Part shown: positions 51,222 to 58,805 of the stretch, piece after piece
How positions within the stretch are numbered: position 1 is the stretch's first letter
Layout: every line of letters begins with the position of its first letter
Source: a virus
Direction: 5' to 3' (one strand)
Length of the DNA: 64,000 nt
Virus record (IMG/VR): IMGVR_UViG_3300040801_001224
Location: 124,001-188,000 of that record
Made by a program: the position numbers and the translations under genes
Notes under the pieces: generated by a model
What the model saw: the letters and a program-made list of their open reading frames with translations, nothing else
Told to the model about the DNA's origin: nothing
Databases searched by the model: none

Positions 51222-52951
51222 ACAAACCAAAGTCAGATATTAGTTTAGATCCAATGATGGATAAAAACTTATTACAGCAGTTTTCAGAAGAACGCAAAGC
51301 AGGCCAGGAAAGCGGTGACATTCCAGAGTGGATGACTACTGGCGGCTATCAGATGTTTAAGACAAAATACTCTTACAATGGTAGCACAGTTAAAGAATCA
51401 TTTGAACGTATTGCCCGAGCGGCCGCAGAACACACACCAAAACGCCAGGTATGGGAAGAACGCTTTTTTGACATCATGTGGAAAGGCTGGTTAGCGTGTA
51501 GCTCACCAGTACTAGCAAACATGGGTACAGAGCGTGGGTGTCCAGTATCTTGTTCAGGCGGTTATGTTGGTGACTCTATTTACAATTTTTATGATTCGCA
51601 ATTAGAAACAGCTATGTTAACTAAGAACGGCTTCGGCACATCATCTTACCTAGGTGATTTGCGTGAACGTGGCGCAGAAATTGCTACAGGCGGTCATGCT
51701 TCTGGTGTTGTCCCAGTATTTAATGACTTTGTTCAAGTATCACGTGACGTAAGCCAGGGAAACACACGACGTGGCGCCTGGGCAGGATACCTAGACATTG
51801 ACCATGATGATTTTTATGAGCTAGTAGACGATTTAATGGCAGAGCCAGATGATAAGAACATTGGTTGGATTGTTACAGACGCATTCATTGAGCGAATGGA
51901 TGCTGGTGATCAAGATGCTATAGAACGCTACCAACGTGCTATGAAGGCAAAATGTGTTACGGGTAAAGGCTACTTTTTCTTCAAGGACAAAGTGAACCGC
52001 ATGAACCCAGAATGCTATAAGCAAAACGAACTAGACGTCAAAGCATCAAACCTATGTACTGAAATTACTCTATTCTCAGACCACCAGCATACATTCACTT
52101 GCGTATTAAGCTCAATGAACCTGGCTAAGTGGGATGAATGGAAAGATACTGACGCAGTATTTTGGGCAACGGTATTCTTAGATTGTATCGCAGAAGAATT
52201 CATTCACATGGGACGTAAGATTCGTGGTCTAGACAAAGCAGTACGTATGACTGAGAAAGGTCGCGCATTAGGCTTAGGTACATTAGGTTTCCATACATTG
52301 CTACAAAAGAAAATGTTACCATTTGACAGCTTCGACACATTCCAATTAAATGCGGAAATCTTCCGTCACATGGACAGAGAATCAATGAGAGCAACTAAAT
52401 GGATGGCTGAAGCATACGGTGAGCCAGAATGGTGTAAAGGATTCGGTATCCATAACACACATCGTCTAGCAGTTGCGCCAAATACTAGTTCAGCATTAAT
52501 GTGCGGTGGCGTATCACAAGGCATTGAGCCAATTGTACAAAACGTCTATAATCAGCCAACAGCGGCAGGTGAAATAGAACGCATTAATCCACAGCTATTA
52601 GAGATAATGAAAAAGCGTGGTAAGCACACTAAGGCTGTCAAGAAAGACATTATTGATAACAACGGTTCAGTACAGCACGTTGATTGGTTAAGTGATGAAG
52701 AAAAACTTGTTTTCAGAACAGCATTTGAGATTGATCAGGGTGCTATTATTCGTTTAGCAAGCCAACGTCAGAAGTGGATTGACCAAGCACAGTCAATTAA
52801 CTTGTTCTTTGATGCTAACGAAGATGAAGCGTACATTTCAAAGATTCACGAACAAGCGTTCAAGGATCCAAACATTAAATCACTATACTATATGCGTAGT
52901 ATGGCAGGCATTCAAGCGGCTAAAGATGAATGTCAAGCATGTGAAGGCTGA
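51218..52951 (+). CDS. nrdA: Ribonucleotide reductase alpha subunit (NrdA)
   Basis: 577 residues from ATG 51218, shorter than E. coli NrdA (761). Active-site blocks: GCPVSCSGGYVGDS, ASNLCTEITLF (radical Cys with Glu), TCVLSSMNLAKW, and the C-terminal redox pair CQACEG. APNTSSALMCGG is the conserved phosphate-binding loop. The N-terminal ATP-cone domain is absent, so activity inhibition by dATP is not expected. No glutaredoxin or thioredoxin was seen here. Confidence 0.93.
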   Translation: MNKPKSDISLDPMMDKNLLQQFSEERKAGQESGDIPEWMTTGGYQMFKTKYSYNGSTVKESFERIARAAAEHTPKRQVWEERFFDIMWKGWLACSSPVLANMGTERGCPVSCSGGYVGDSIYNFYDSQLETAMLTKNGFGTSSYLGDLRERGAEIATGGHASGVVPVFNDFVQVSRDVSQGNTRRGAWAGYLDIDHDDFYELVDDLMAEPDDKNIGWIVTDAFIERMDAGDQDAIERYQRAMKAKCVTGKGYFFFKDKVNRMNPECYKQNELDVKASNLCTEITLFSDHQHTFTCVLSSMNLAKWDEWKDTDAVFWATVFLDCIAEEFIHMGRKIRGLDKAVRMTEKGRALGLGTLGFHTLLQKKMLPFDSFDTFQLNAEIFRHMDRESMRATKWMAEAYGEPEWCKGFGIHNTHRLAVAPNTSSALMCGGVSQGIEPIVQNVYNQPTAAGEIERINPQLLEIMKKRGKHTKAVKKDIIDNNGSVQHVDWLSDEEKLVFRTAFEIDQGAIIRLASQRQKWIDQAQSINLFFDANEDEAYISKIHEQAFKDPNIKSLYYMRSMAGIQAAKDECQACEG

Positions 52952-52973
52952 TTAACTTAAGAGGAAAACACAG

Positions 52974-53315
52974 ATGTTACAGACAGACAAATTATCAAAA
53001 GACACGGTGTATACTTTTAAACTAGCAACTGGCGAAGAAATGGTAGCAAAATTTCTTCGCAGTGAAGATGGTAACTACTATGTTAGCCATCCCTTAGTTT
53101 TGGGTATGCAACAGGTACAAAATCCTGAAACTGGACAGGTTGGACAGCAGATTGGCTTCATGCCGTTTGCTGTTACACTCAACCCAGACATTATTAAGGA
53201 GATTCCGATAAATATTAGCAATATTGTAACGTACTTTGAACCACCTAAAGATATCAGTGATGGGTACTTACAGCAAACATCGGGTATACAGTTAGCAACC
53301 GCCGGAAGTGTGTAA
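52974..53315 (+). CDS. Sm-like fold candidate
   Basis: 113 residues. KDTVYTFKLATGEEMVAKFLRSEDGNYYVSHPLVL has the strand spacing of Sm/LSm barrels, and GFMPFAVTLNP...NISNIVTYFEPP completes the sheet. An Sm-like protein family of cyanophage origin has been described structurally; membership of this protein is from pattern only. RNA binding would be inferred. Ribosome site GAGGA. Confidence 0.5.
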   Translation: MLQTDKLSKDTVYTFKLATGEEMVAKFLRSEDGNYYVSHPLVLGMQQVQNPETGQVGQQIGFMPFAVTLNPDIIKEIPINISNIVTYFEPPKDISDGYLQQTSGIQLATAGSV

Positions 53316-53355
53316 TACACTTCCAGGCTTATTTTTATAGGGATATAATAACAAA

Positions 53356-53547
53356 ATGTCAGCACATAAGACACCTTACGAAATTAGATTAAATCTATTA
53401 GAACTAGCTCAGAAGATTGAGAGCGAGAGAATGGCCGCTGAAAGCGTAAAATCAGGCAGTGACAAGATTGATCAAGCACCATCAGTATCAGACGTTGTTG
53501 ACGCGGCAGAAGAATTAAACAAGTTTGTTTCAAAACCAAACTCATAA
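53356..53547 (+). CDS. Small conserved phage protein
   Basis: 63 residues, starting MSAHKTPYEIRLNLLELAQ, a beginning I recall from small conserved proteins of cyanophages and pelagiphages. Helical, function unknown. No terminator before the next promoter. Confidence 0.65.
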   Translation: MSAHKTPYEIRLNLLELAQKIESERMAAESVKSGSDKIDQAPSVSDVVDAAEELNKFVSKPNS

Positions 53548-53550
53548 CAC

Positions 53551-53579
53551 TTGACAAACGCAAGCATATGTAGTATAAT
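53551..53579 (+). promoter_or_regulatory. Sigma70-type promoter
   Basis: TTGACA 53551-53556, 17 bases, TATAAT 53574-53579, ending six bases before ATG 53586. Confidence 0.85.
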
Positions 53580-53585
53580 ACGCAT

Positions 53586-54287
53586 ATGTTTGATAATCTT
53601 AAAAAATGGTGGAATTACGAGCCACCCGATTACGCCACTTCAGAAGAATGGAATGCTCACGACCGGTCTTTTAGAGAAAATGCTCCCATTAGATATTTCT
53701 TAAATGAGACCCTAAGTAAGTATTACATGCGCTATTGTTACCATCCTATTGTTAGCCCAGTGAAAGACAGGGTACACAAAATAATGTGTCGCATATTACC
53801 CTGGCGACAACATAATGTTATTAGAATAAAAACCCATGGAGCCACATGGCATGACAAGGATTATGTTATGCTCCATGGCATGTTTGCTCTCCTTGTTGAT
53901 TTTGTGGAAGTTGAAAAAGCTTGGATGGAGTGTCTCTCAGATGAGGGTAAACTGCGAAAAATGCCCTGGTACAAGCGGCCGTTCTTTCGTTCACGTGAAC
54001 TTGGCCTAAAATATCTTGATGATGAAGCAATGCTTGATCAAGATCCACAGAGCCAATTGTATGGTAATCCGGCATGGGATGCCGATGGTAATCCCAGTCA
54101 AGCAGAAAGCGCACGACAGCAGAGACGATTGTATCTATGGTGGAAGGATGATTACCTAAAGCGTGTTGATCCGTATGAGATGGAGCTCACAACGGCAGAA
54201 CTATTAAAACTGGAAACCGAGCGATTTAATGAAGAGCAAGAAGCTCTCCAAATGCTAGTTAAGATACGAGCTCACCTTTGGACTTGA
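53586..54287 (+). CDS. Hypothetical early protein
   Basis: 233 residues, Trp/Tyr-rich N-terminus (LKKWWNYEPPDYATSEEWNAHD), helical C-terminus. Leaderless start; its stop lies within the next -35 box. No family recognised. Confidence 0.7.
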   Translation: MFDNLKKWWNYEPPDYATSEEWNAHDRSFRENAPIRYFLNETLSKYYMRYCYHPIVSPVKDRVHKIMCRILPWRQHNVIRIKTHGATWHDKDYVMLHGMFALLVDFVEVEKAWMECLSDEGKLRKMPWYKRPFFRSRELGLKYLDDEAMLDQDPQSQLYGNPAWDADGNPSQAESARQQRRLYLWWKDDYLKRVDPYEMELTTAELLKLETERFNEEQEALQMLVKIRAHLWT

Positions 54288-54312
54288 CAAACCCACCATT
54301 CTATAGTATAAT
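54284..54312 (+). promoter_or_regulatory. Sigma70-type promoter
   Basis: TTGACA 54284-54289, 17 bases, TATAAT 54307-54312, ending six bases before ATG 54319. Confidence 0.85.
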
Positions 54313-54318
54313 AACATT

Positions 54319-55095
54319 ATGAAATTACGCATACTATCAGATCTACACATGGAGTTCGGACCGTTCGAGGTGCCGGTATTGCCTGATGATCCAGAAACCA
54401 CATTGGTCTTAGCTGGAGATATAAATGTGGGTACAATGGCATACAAGTTTGTAGAAGAGATGTGTGAACGTTTCTATGAAGTTATCTATTGCCCTGGCAA
54501 TCACGAGTACTATAACCAAGACATGGACCACATTAGAGAATGGTGGGCAGATCACACTATTGGCAATCTAACGTTTCTTGATGACACCGCAACAGTACTC
54601 GCTGATAACGACGACGATGTTCTAATTGTAGGTGGCACATTGTGGACAGACTTCATGATAGATGGCAAAGATAGTGAATGGTTTTCTAAATTTAGGGCAA
54701 AACAGGGTATGAATGATTACCATGCTATAGTTCAAAACGGTGTTCTAATTACGCCCGATGATACGGTCGAGTACCATAACAAAACTAAAGAATTTATTAT
54801 TGAACAATTGAATGCTGTGAATACTGAAAAGAAGATCGTAATAACACACCACTTGCCACACCCAATTTGTATAGATCCCAAGTTTAAGAATAGCCCTCTT
54901 AATGCGGCGTTTGCGAGTGATCTAACAGAAATATTTGAAATGGACAATGCTCCTGATTTATGGATACATGGCCATACGCACACACCAGTGGATGTCATGG
55001 TGAATAATACCCGTATACTATGTAACCCAGGTGGCTACCCTACTCGCGAACGAGCGAACAATAATCATAACCCAATTTTAACGGTGGAAATATAA
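54319..55095 (+). CDS. Calcineurin-like metallophosphoesterase
   Basis: 258 residues. All family motifs are present in order: SDLHMEF (D-x-H), LAGDINVG (GD), CPGNHEYY (GNHE), ITHHLPHP, and IHGHTHTPVD (GHTH). Hydrolyses phosphoesters using two metals; substrate unknown, nucleotides or NAD-related compounds are possible in this context. Leaderless early start. TAATG coupling to the next gene. Confidence 0.88.
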   Translation: MKLRILSDLHMEFGPFEVPVLPDDPETTLVLAGDINVGTMAYKFVEEMCERFYEVIYCPGNHEYYNQDMDHIREWWADHTIGNLTFLDDTATVLADNDDDVLIVGGTLWTDFMIDGKDSEWFSKFRAKQGMNDYHAIVQNGVLITPDDTVEYHNKTKEFIIEQLNAVNTEKKIVITHHLPHPICIDPKFKNSPLNAAFASDLTEIFEMDNAPDLWIHGHTHTPVDVMVNNTRILCNPGGYPTRERANNNHNPILTVEI

Positions 55096-55349
55096 TGCAC
55101 TTACACGAAGTACAAATACTAATAGGCGAAAACTTTAAATGGGATGATTATCTTGAAATGCGTAAATGGTGCGTAGAGAACGTTGATTCAGAAAACTTTT
55201 ACGTTCACCCACCAAAAGAAATTATGGAGAAACCGGCACGTTTCCAGTTTGCCAAGGAATCTGACGAGTTCGCATTTAAGATGACATTTGGAGTACATGA
55301 CATAGATGATACGTTTGAAAGTCGCACGATCGACATTAACATTCAGTAA
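55095..55349 (+). CDS. Small hypothetical protein, tandem-duplicate copy 1
   Basis: 84 residues. Contains YLEMRKWCVENV and FAFKMTFGV, both echoed in the next gene (QEMKNWCAENG and AFCLTFNI), so the two look like tandem paralogues. Coupled to the phosphoesterase gene. Confidence 0.65.
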   Translation: MHLHEVQILIGENFKWDDYLEMRKWCVENVDSENFYVHPPKEIMEKPARFQFAKESDEFAFKMTFGVHDIDDTFESRTIDINIQ

Positions 55350-55536
55350 AAGACAGGAAATGAAAAATTGGTGCGCTGAGAACGGCGGCCACTATCGTGC
55401 TGGAAAAATTGAGGATGATTTCAAGGGATTGAAGTCAGGATTTATTTTTAGTTTTTTTGATGAAGAAAGTGCTATGGCATTTTGTTTAACATTTAATATA
55501 GATCCGAAACAAATAACACAAGGAATTAAACGGTGA
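55306..55536 (+). CDS. Small hypothetical protein, tandem-duplicate copy 2
   Basis: 76 residues from ATG 55306, overlapping copy 1 by 44 bases; the alternative ATG at 55357 would remove the part aligning with copy 1. Ends overlapping the GTG of nadE. Confidence 0.6.
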   Translation: MIRLKVARSTLTFSKRQEMKNWCAENGGHYRAGKIEDDFKGLKSGFIFSFFDEESAMAFCLTFNIDPKQITQGIKR

Positions 55537-56279
55537 AAGATTATATTATTAATTGGATTAAGGATTACGCAGAAAAAGGAAACTTCAAGCTAGTGATAGG
55601 TGTTTCTGGTGGCGTCGATTCAGGCACAGTATCAACATTATGTGCTAACACTGGTATTGAAACACACATTGTGACAATGCCTATATATCAGAATGAAGAA
55701 CAGCTTAAATTAGCAAGAGAGCATATGACTGATTTACAGTCAAAATTTCCAACTACAGTACATACACATGAGTATGATTTAACCCATGCGTTTGATTCAT
55801 TACGTGGATCTCTGCCAGGCCTGGACGATGAATTAGGCTGGGCAAACACACGAAGTCGTTTACGTATGATAACACTGTATCAAATAGCACATCGTTTTGG
55901 TGGCATTGTTGTGGGCACCGGAAATAAGGTAGAAGATTTTGGTGTTGGCTTCTATACTAAGTATGGCGACGGTGGTGTTGATATTGCCCCTATCGCAGAC
56001 TTAAGTAAAACTGAGGTGCGTGAACTAGCTAAAGAATTAGGCGTGATCCAGGGTATTGTTGATGCTAAGCCAACCGACGGACTCTGGGATGATGACCGAA
56101 CTGATGAAGATCAGATTGGCGCATCTTACGAAGAATTAGAATGGGCAATGGATTTTAAAGAAGACCCAAAAGTCTTGACAGGTAGAGAGAAAGAAGTGTA
56201 TAATATATACATGGACTTCCACAGACAGAATAAACATAAAATGGAGCCAATTCCAATTTGTAAACCACCGAGGGGTTAA
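55533..56279 (+). CDS. nadE: Ammonia-dependent NAD synthetase (NadE)
   Basis: 248 residues from a GTG start that overlaps the previous stop. VIGVSGGVDSG is the ATP-pyrophosphatase P-loop; GTGNKVEDFGVGFYTKYGDGGVDIAPI and KPTDGLWDDDRTDEDQIGASYEELE are near-consensus NadE blocks. It amidates deamido-NAD to NAD using ammonia; no glutaminase domain is present. A promoter lies inside its 3' end. Confidence 0.93.
   Translation: MKDYIINWIKDYAEKGNFKLVIGVSGGVDSGTVSTLCANTGIETHIVTMPIYQNEEQLKLAREHMTDLQSKFPTTVHTHEYDLTHAFDSLRGSLPGLDDELGWANTRSRLRMITLYQIAHRFGGIVVGTGNKVEDFGVGFYTKYGDGGVDIAPIADLSKTEVRELAKELGVIQGIVDAKPTDGLWDDDRTDEDQIGASYEELEWAMDFKEDPKVLTGREKEVYNIYMDFHRQNKHKMEPIPICKPPRG
56175..56204 (+). promoter_or_regulatory. 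Sigma70-type promoter within nadE
   Basis: TTGACA 56175-56180, 18 bases, TATAAT 56199-56204. It would transcribe the KTSC gene at 56281 and beyond. Confidence 0.5.
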
Positions 56280-56280
56280 A

Positions 56281-56496
56281 ATGAGAGAGTACGTAAGAAC
56301 TAGTGATTCTAGTAACATTGAGAGCGTAGCATACGATAAAGACGATAGCATGTTACTTGTCAGATTCCAAACAGGATCTGAATACGCATATTATAATGTG
56401 CCAGAAGACAAGTATCAAAACTTATTGGAAGCCGAAAGCAAGGGCAAATTCTTTGTTAAAGAAATTAAGCCAGAATACGAGTATAAAAAAATATGA
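56281..56496 (+). CDS. KTSC domain protein
   Basis: 71 residues. VRTSDSSNIESVAYDKDDSML, F-x-TG-x-x-YAYYNVP, and ESKGKFFVKEIKPEYEYKK follow the KTSC domain consensus. The domain is often near lysyl-tRNA-synthetase or phage genes; its function is not established. It begins one base after nadE and overlaps the next gene by four. Confidence 0.8.
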   Translation: MREYVRTSDSSNIESVAYDKDDSMLLVRFQTGSEYAYYNVPEDKYQNLLEAESKGKFFVKEIKPEYEYKKI

Positions 56497-56849
56497 CCAT
56501 GGTTTATGACAATAGGGTTTATGAGAAACTACAGACCGTCGATAGGGTAGTACATCTCTTACTCGAAGACCCGGTTGTCCAGGATCGATTTAAGGAACTG
56601 GCAACATTTGATAAATTAGGTGGTGATACTGATGATGCTGAGATGCTAACGAGTCAGATGTATCAAGCATTGAATCATATATCAAACTATATAGATGGCA
56701 CTCGTTATGATTTGAGTAACTTTCTCATGTATATGAAAGAATTCATGCAATTGCATCAAGATCAAGTAAATGGTTTTACTACGGGTTCTGAATACGCACA
56801 ACGGCTGACGGTCATTAAAATGAATATAGATAATTTACACTTCATGTGA
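56493..56849 (+). CDS. Hypothetical protein
   Basis: 118 residues (the third codon is a second possible ATG). Helical, acidic, no recognised family. Coupled to the KTSC gene. Confidence 0.65.
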   Translation: MTMVYDNRVYEKLQTVDRVVHLLLEDPVVQDRFKELATFDKLGGDTDDAEMLTSQMYQALNHISNYIDGTRYDLSNFLMYMKEFMQLHQDQVNGFTTGSEYAQRLTVIKMNIDNLHFM

Positions 56850-56857
56850 CAAGGAAT

Positions 56858-56898
56858 GGTAAATAAGACTGTGCGTAGCAAAAGGTTACGTAACAGTC
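56858..56898 (+). promoter_or_regulatory. Possible late promoter and hairpin before folE
   Basis: GGTAAATA at 56858-56865 is followed by a hairpin, GACTGTGCGTA (56867-56877) with TACGTAACAGTC (56887-56898), one small bulge, loop of nine. The folE ribosome site AGGAGG follows. It does not match the preQ1 riboswitch consensus I know. Confidence 0.45.
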
Positions 56899-56922
56899 AA
56901 ATAATATTTCAGGAGGAAATAC

Positions 56923-57600
56923 ATGTCATTAAACAAGCAAAAAACTGATCCGGAATTAGGATTACAGATACGTGAACATTTAATTAAAGTAGGTTTAGAA
57001 ACACCATTAAACCCGGACAATAAATTGAGCGTAAAACAGAAAGTATCTCGCATTGAGAAAAAGTTCACAGACATTATGAACATATTAGGTTTAGATCTAA
57101 CAGACGACAGTCTAGCAGACACACCGAATCGTGTAGCAAAGATGTATGTTAATGAAATTTTTTATGGCTTAGACTATGAAAATTTTCCAAAGTGTACAGC
57201 AGTAGATAACAAGATGAAGTATGATGAAATGGTAGTTGAGAAGAACATTAATGTTCAATCAAACTGCGAGCACCATTTCGTCGTTATTGACGGTGTTGCT
57301 ACAGTGGGCTATATTCCAGAAGATAAAGTATTAGGACTATCTAAAATGAACCGCATTGTCGAATACTTCGCAAAACGTCCACAGATCCAGGAACGTTTAA
57401 CATCACAGATATTCCACGCCATGTCTTATATCCTGGGTACTGAAAATGTAGCAGTGACAATTGATGCGACACACTATTGCGTTAAGTCACGAGGTGTAGA
57501 AGATACAGGCTCAAGCACAGTGACTTCACACTTGGGTGGCGCATTTAAGACAGACCCAGCATTGCGTCAGGAATTCTTAGCACTAGCACGTAACTGCTAA
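56923..57600 (+). CDS. folE: GTP cyclohydrolase I (FolE)
   Basis: 225 residues. [20 protein letters not shown] (zinc Cys and His pair), [24 protein letters not shown] and [28 protein letters not shown] are near-consensus. Converts GTP to dihydroneopterin triphosphate, precursor of folate and of 7-deazaguanines. A QueD-like enzyme two genes on suggests the latter use. Strong AGGAGG ribosome site. Confidence 0.94.
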   Translation: MSLNKQKTDPELGLQIREHLIKVGLETPLNPDNKLSVKQKVSRIEKKFTDIMNILGLDLTDDSLADTPNRVAKMYVNEIFYGLDYENFPKCTAVDNKMKYDEMVVEKNINVQSNCEHHFVVIDGVATVGYIPEDKVLGLSKMNRIVEYFAKRPQIQERLTSQIFHAMSYILGTENVAVTIDATHYCVKSRGVEDTGSSTVTSHLGGAFKTDPALRQEFLALARNC

Positions 57601-57604
57601 AACA

Positions 57605-57877
57605 ATGAATCTGCAATATATTTTATATGTGGGTGATATAGTCACCCTACATGATAATACTAGAAACGCATTGCGATACTATGTATCTAAATATATTGTT
57701 GAGTGTTCGTTATTTGAGGATAAGTATTTAGAATTTGATAGTGAAGAAGACTTCATGAAGTTTAAGTTGTCTTTTGATCTAGATCATTTTAATAGATGTA
57801 AGTTTGATATATTCAATCAAATGCAGGATGACGCATTAGAAAATGTAATTGAACACGCAAATAAATTAAATTGGTAA
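57605..57877 (+). CDS. Small hypothetical protein
   Basis: 90 residues between folE and the QueD-like gene. SEEDFMKFKLSFDLDHF loosely recalls the end of the 55095/55306 pair. Function unknown. Confidence 0.6.
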   Translation: MNLQYILYVGDIVTLHDNTRNALRYYVSKYIVECSLFEDKYLEFDSEEDFMKFKLSFDLDHFNRCKFDIFNQMQDDALENVIEHANKLNW

Positions 57878-57886
57878 GGAGAAGAA

Positions 57887-58378
57887 ATGTACGTATCAAC
57901 CAAAAGTTATGGGCCAAGTGAAGGCTTCGCTGTTTGTTATAGACAATGGAAGGCAGACAGAAAAGAAGGTGGTTCAGGCCCATATCCACACAATGAGATT
58001 CCAGGATGCTGTGCCTTACATGGCTACGCCCTAAGTTTTTATTTCGAGTTTGAATGTGAAACACTCGACGCACGTAACTGGGTCGTAGATTTTGGTGGCT
58101 TGAGATCATTTAAAGAATTTCTTAAAGAAACCTTTGATCACACAATGCTTGTGGCTGAAGATGATCCAGAGTTCGAAACATTCCAGTTATTACACGATAA
58201 AGCAATGGCTAAAATGGTTGTAGTTGAAAAGACTGGCTGTGAAGCATTAGCTGAGTTTTTGGTAAACTATCTGAACGAAATCTGGCTTCCAGAGAATTAT
58301 GGTAACAGAACTGATATTCGTTGCCGTAAAGCGGAAGTCCGTGAAACACCGAGTAACTCTGCATTTTATGAGCTTTAA
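57887..58378 (+). CDS. queD: 6-carboxytetrahydropterin synthase-like protein (QueD family)
   Basis: 163 residues. CCALHGYALSFYFEFE corresponds to the catalytic Cys and zinc-His region (usual LHGH is LHGY here, so one ligand may differ); VVDFGGLRSFKEFLKETFDHTML is the conserved DFG...DH block; KTGCEALAEFLVNYLNE holds the late Glu region (usually PTxE, here CEAL). It would use the FolE product on the route to 7-deazaguanine. QueE and QueC are not in this window. Ribosome site AAGGAGAAG. Confidence 0.75.
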   Translation: MYVSTKSYGPSEGFAVCYRQWKADRKEGGSGPYPHNEIPGCCALHGYALSFYFEFECETLDARNWVVDFGGLRSFKEFLKETFDHTMLVAEDDPEFETFQLLHDKAMAKMVVVEKTGCEALAEFLVNYLNEIWLPENYGNRTDIRCRKAEVRETPSNSAFYEL

Positions 58379-58784
58379 AGAAGACAGACCGTTTGTATGC
58401 GCTCAGACATTATTGTATGATGCCATGCTCAAACACCCAACAGTGACCAGGTATATATCTGAGGATCAGTTCTGTAAGGATATATACTCGTCACTGACTA
58501 ACTCTAATGTGATCTTAGACTTGGACAAAATGGACCTGTCTGAAGAAGATCGCAAGGAAATGTTTAGTCAAGTTATTAAATATGAAGATGGGTTAGACGC
58601 AAGTATGAGTTTCAGGAGTGCCGGTGGATTCGTTGCTGGACTACGCAATGAGTTGATTGGCACCAATGAGGACTATATGGACTGGTATTGTTCACAGGGT
58701 GAAGGATACTTATCAGCAACAATAGAAGTCATATATGACGAGTTTGGCATTAAATGGTCAGAATGGCGAGATTATCGCCCATAA
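58368..58784 (+). CDS. Hypothetical protein
   Basis: 138 residues from ATG 58368, overlapping the QueD-like gene by 11 bases; a longer frame inside queD is rejected. Acidic, helical. No family recognised. Confidence 0.6.
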   Translation: MSFKEDRPFVCAQTLLYDAMLKHPTVTRYISEDQFCKDIYSSLTNSNVILDLDKMDLSEEDRKEMFSQVIKYEDGLDASMSFRSAGGFVAGLRNELIGTNEDYMDWYCSQGEGYLSATIEVIYDEFGIKWSEWRDYRP

Positions 58785-58789
58785 TTCAT

Positions 58790-58798
58790 GGTAAATAC
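58790..58798 (+). promoter_or_regulatory. Late promoter GGTAAATAC
   Basis: Ends seven bases before ATG 58806; no clear ribosome site in between. Confidence 0.6.
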
Positions 58799-58805
58799 TT
58801 AAACT

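Noticed and set aside
55533-56279. QueC (another SGGxDS ATP-pyrophosphatase), tempting next to folE and queD
   Set aside because: The KYGDGGVDIAPI and TDEDQIGASYEELE blocks are specific to NadE, and the QueC zinc cysteines are absent.
56866-56900. preQ1 riboswitch before folE
   Set aside because: The hairpin lacks the C-rich loop and A-rich tail of the known preQ1 classes.
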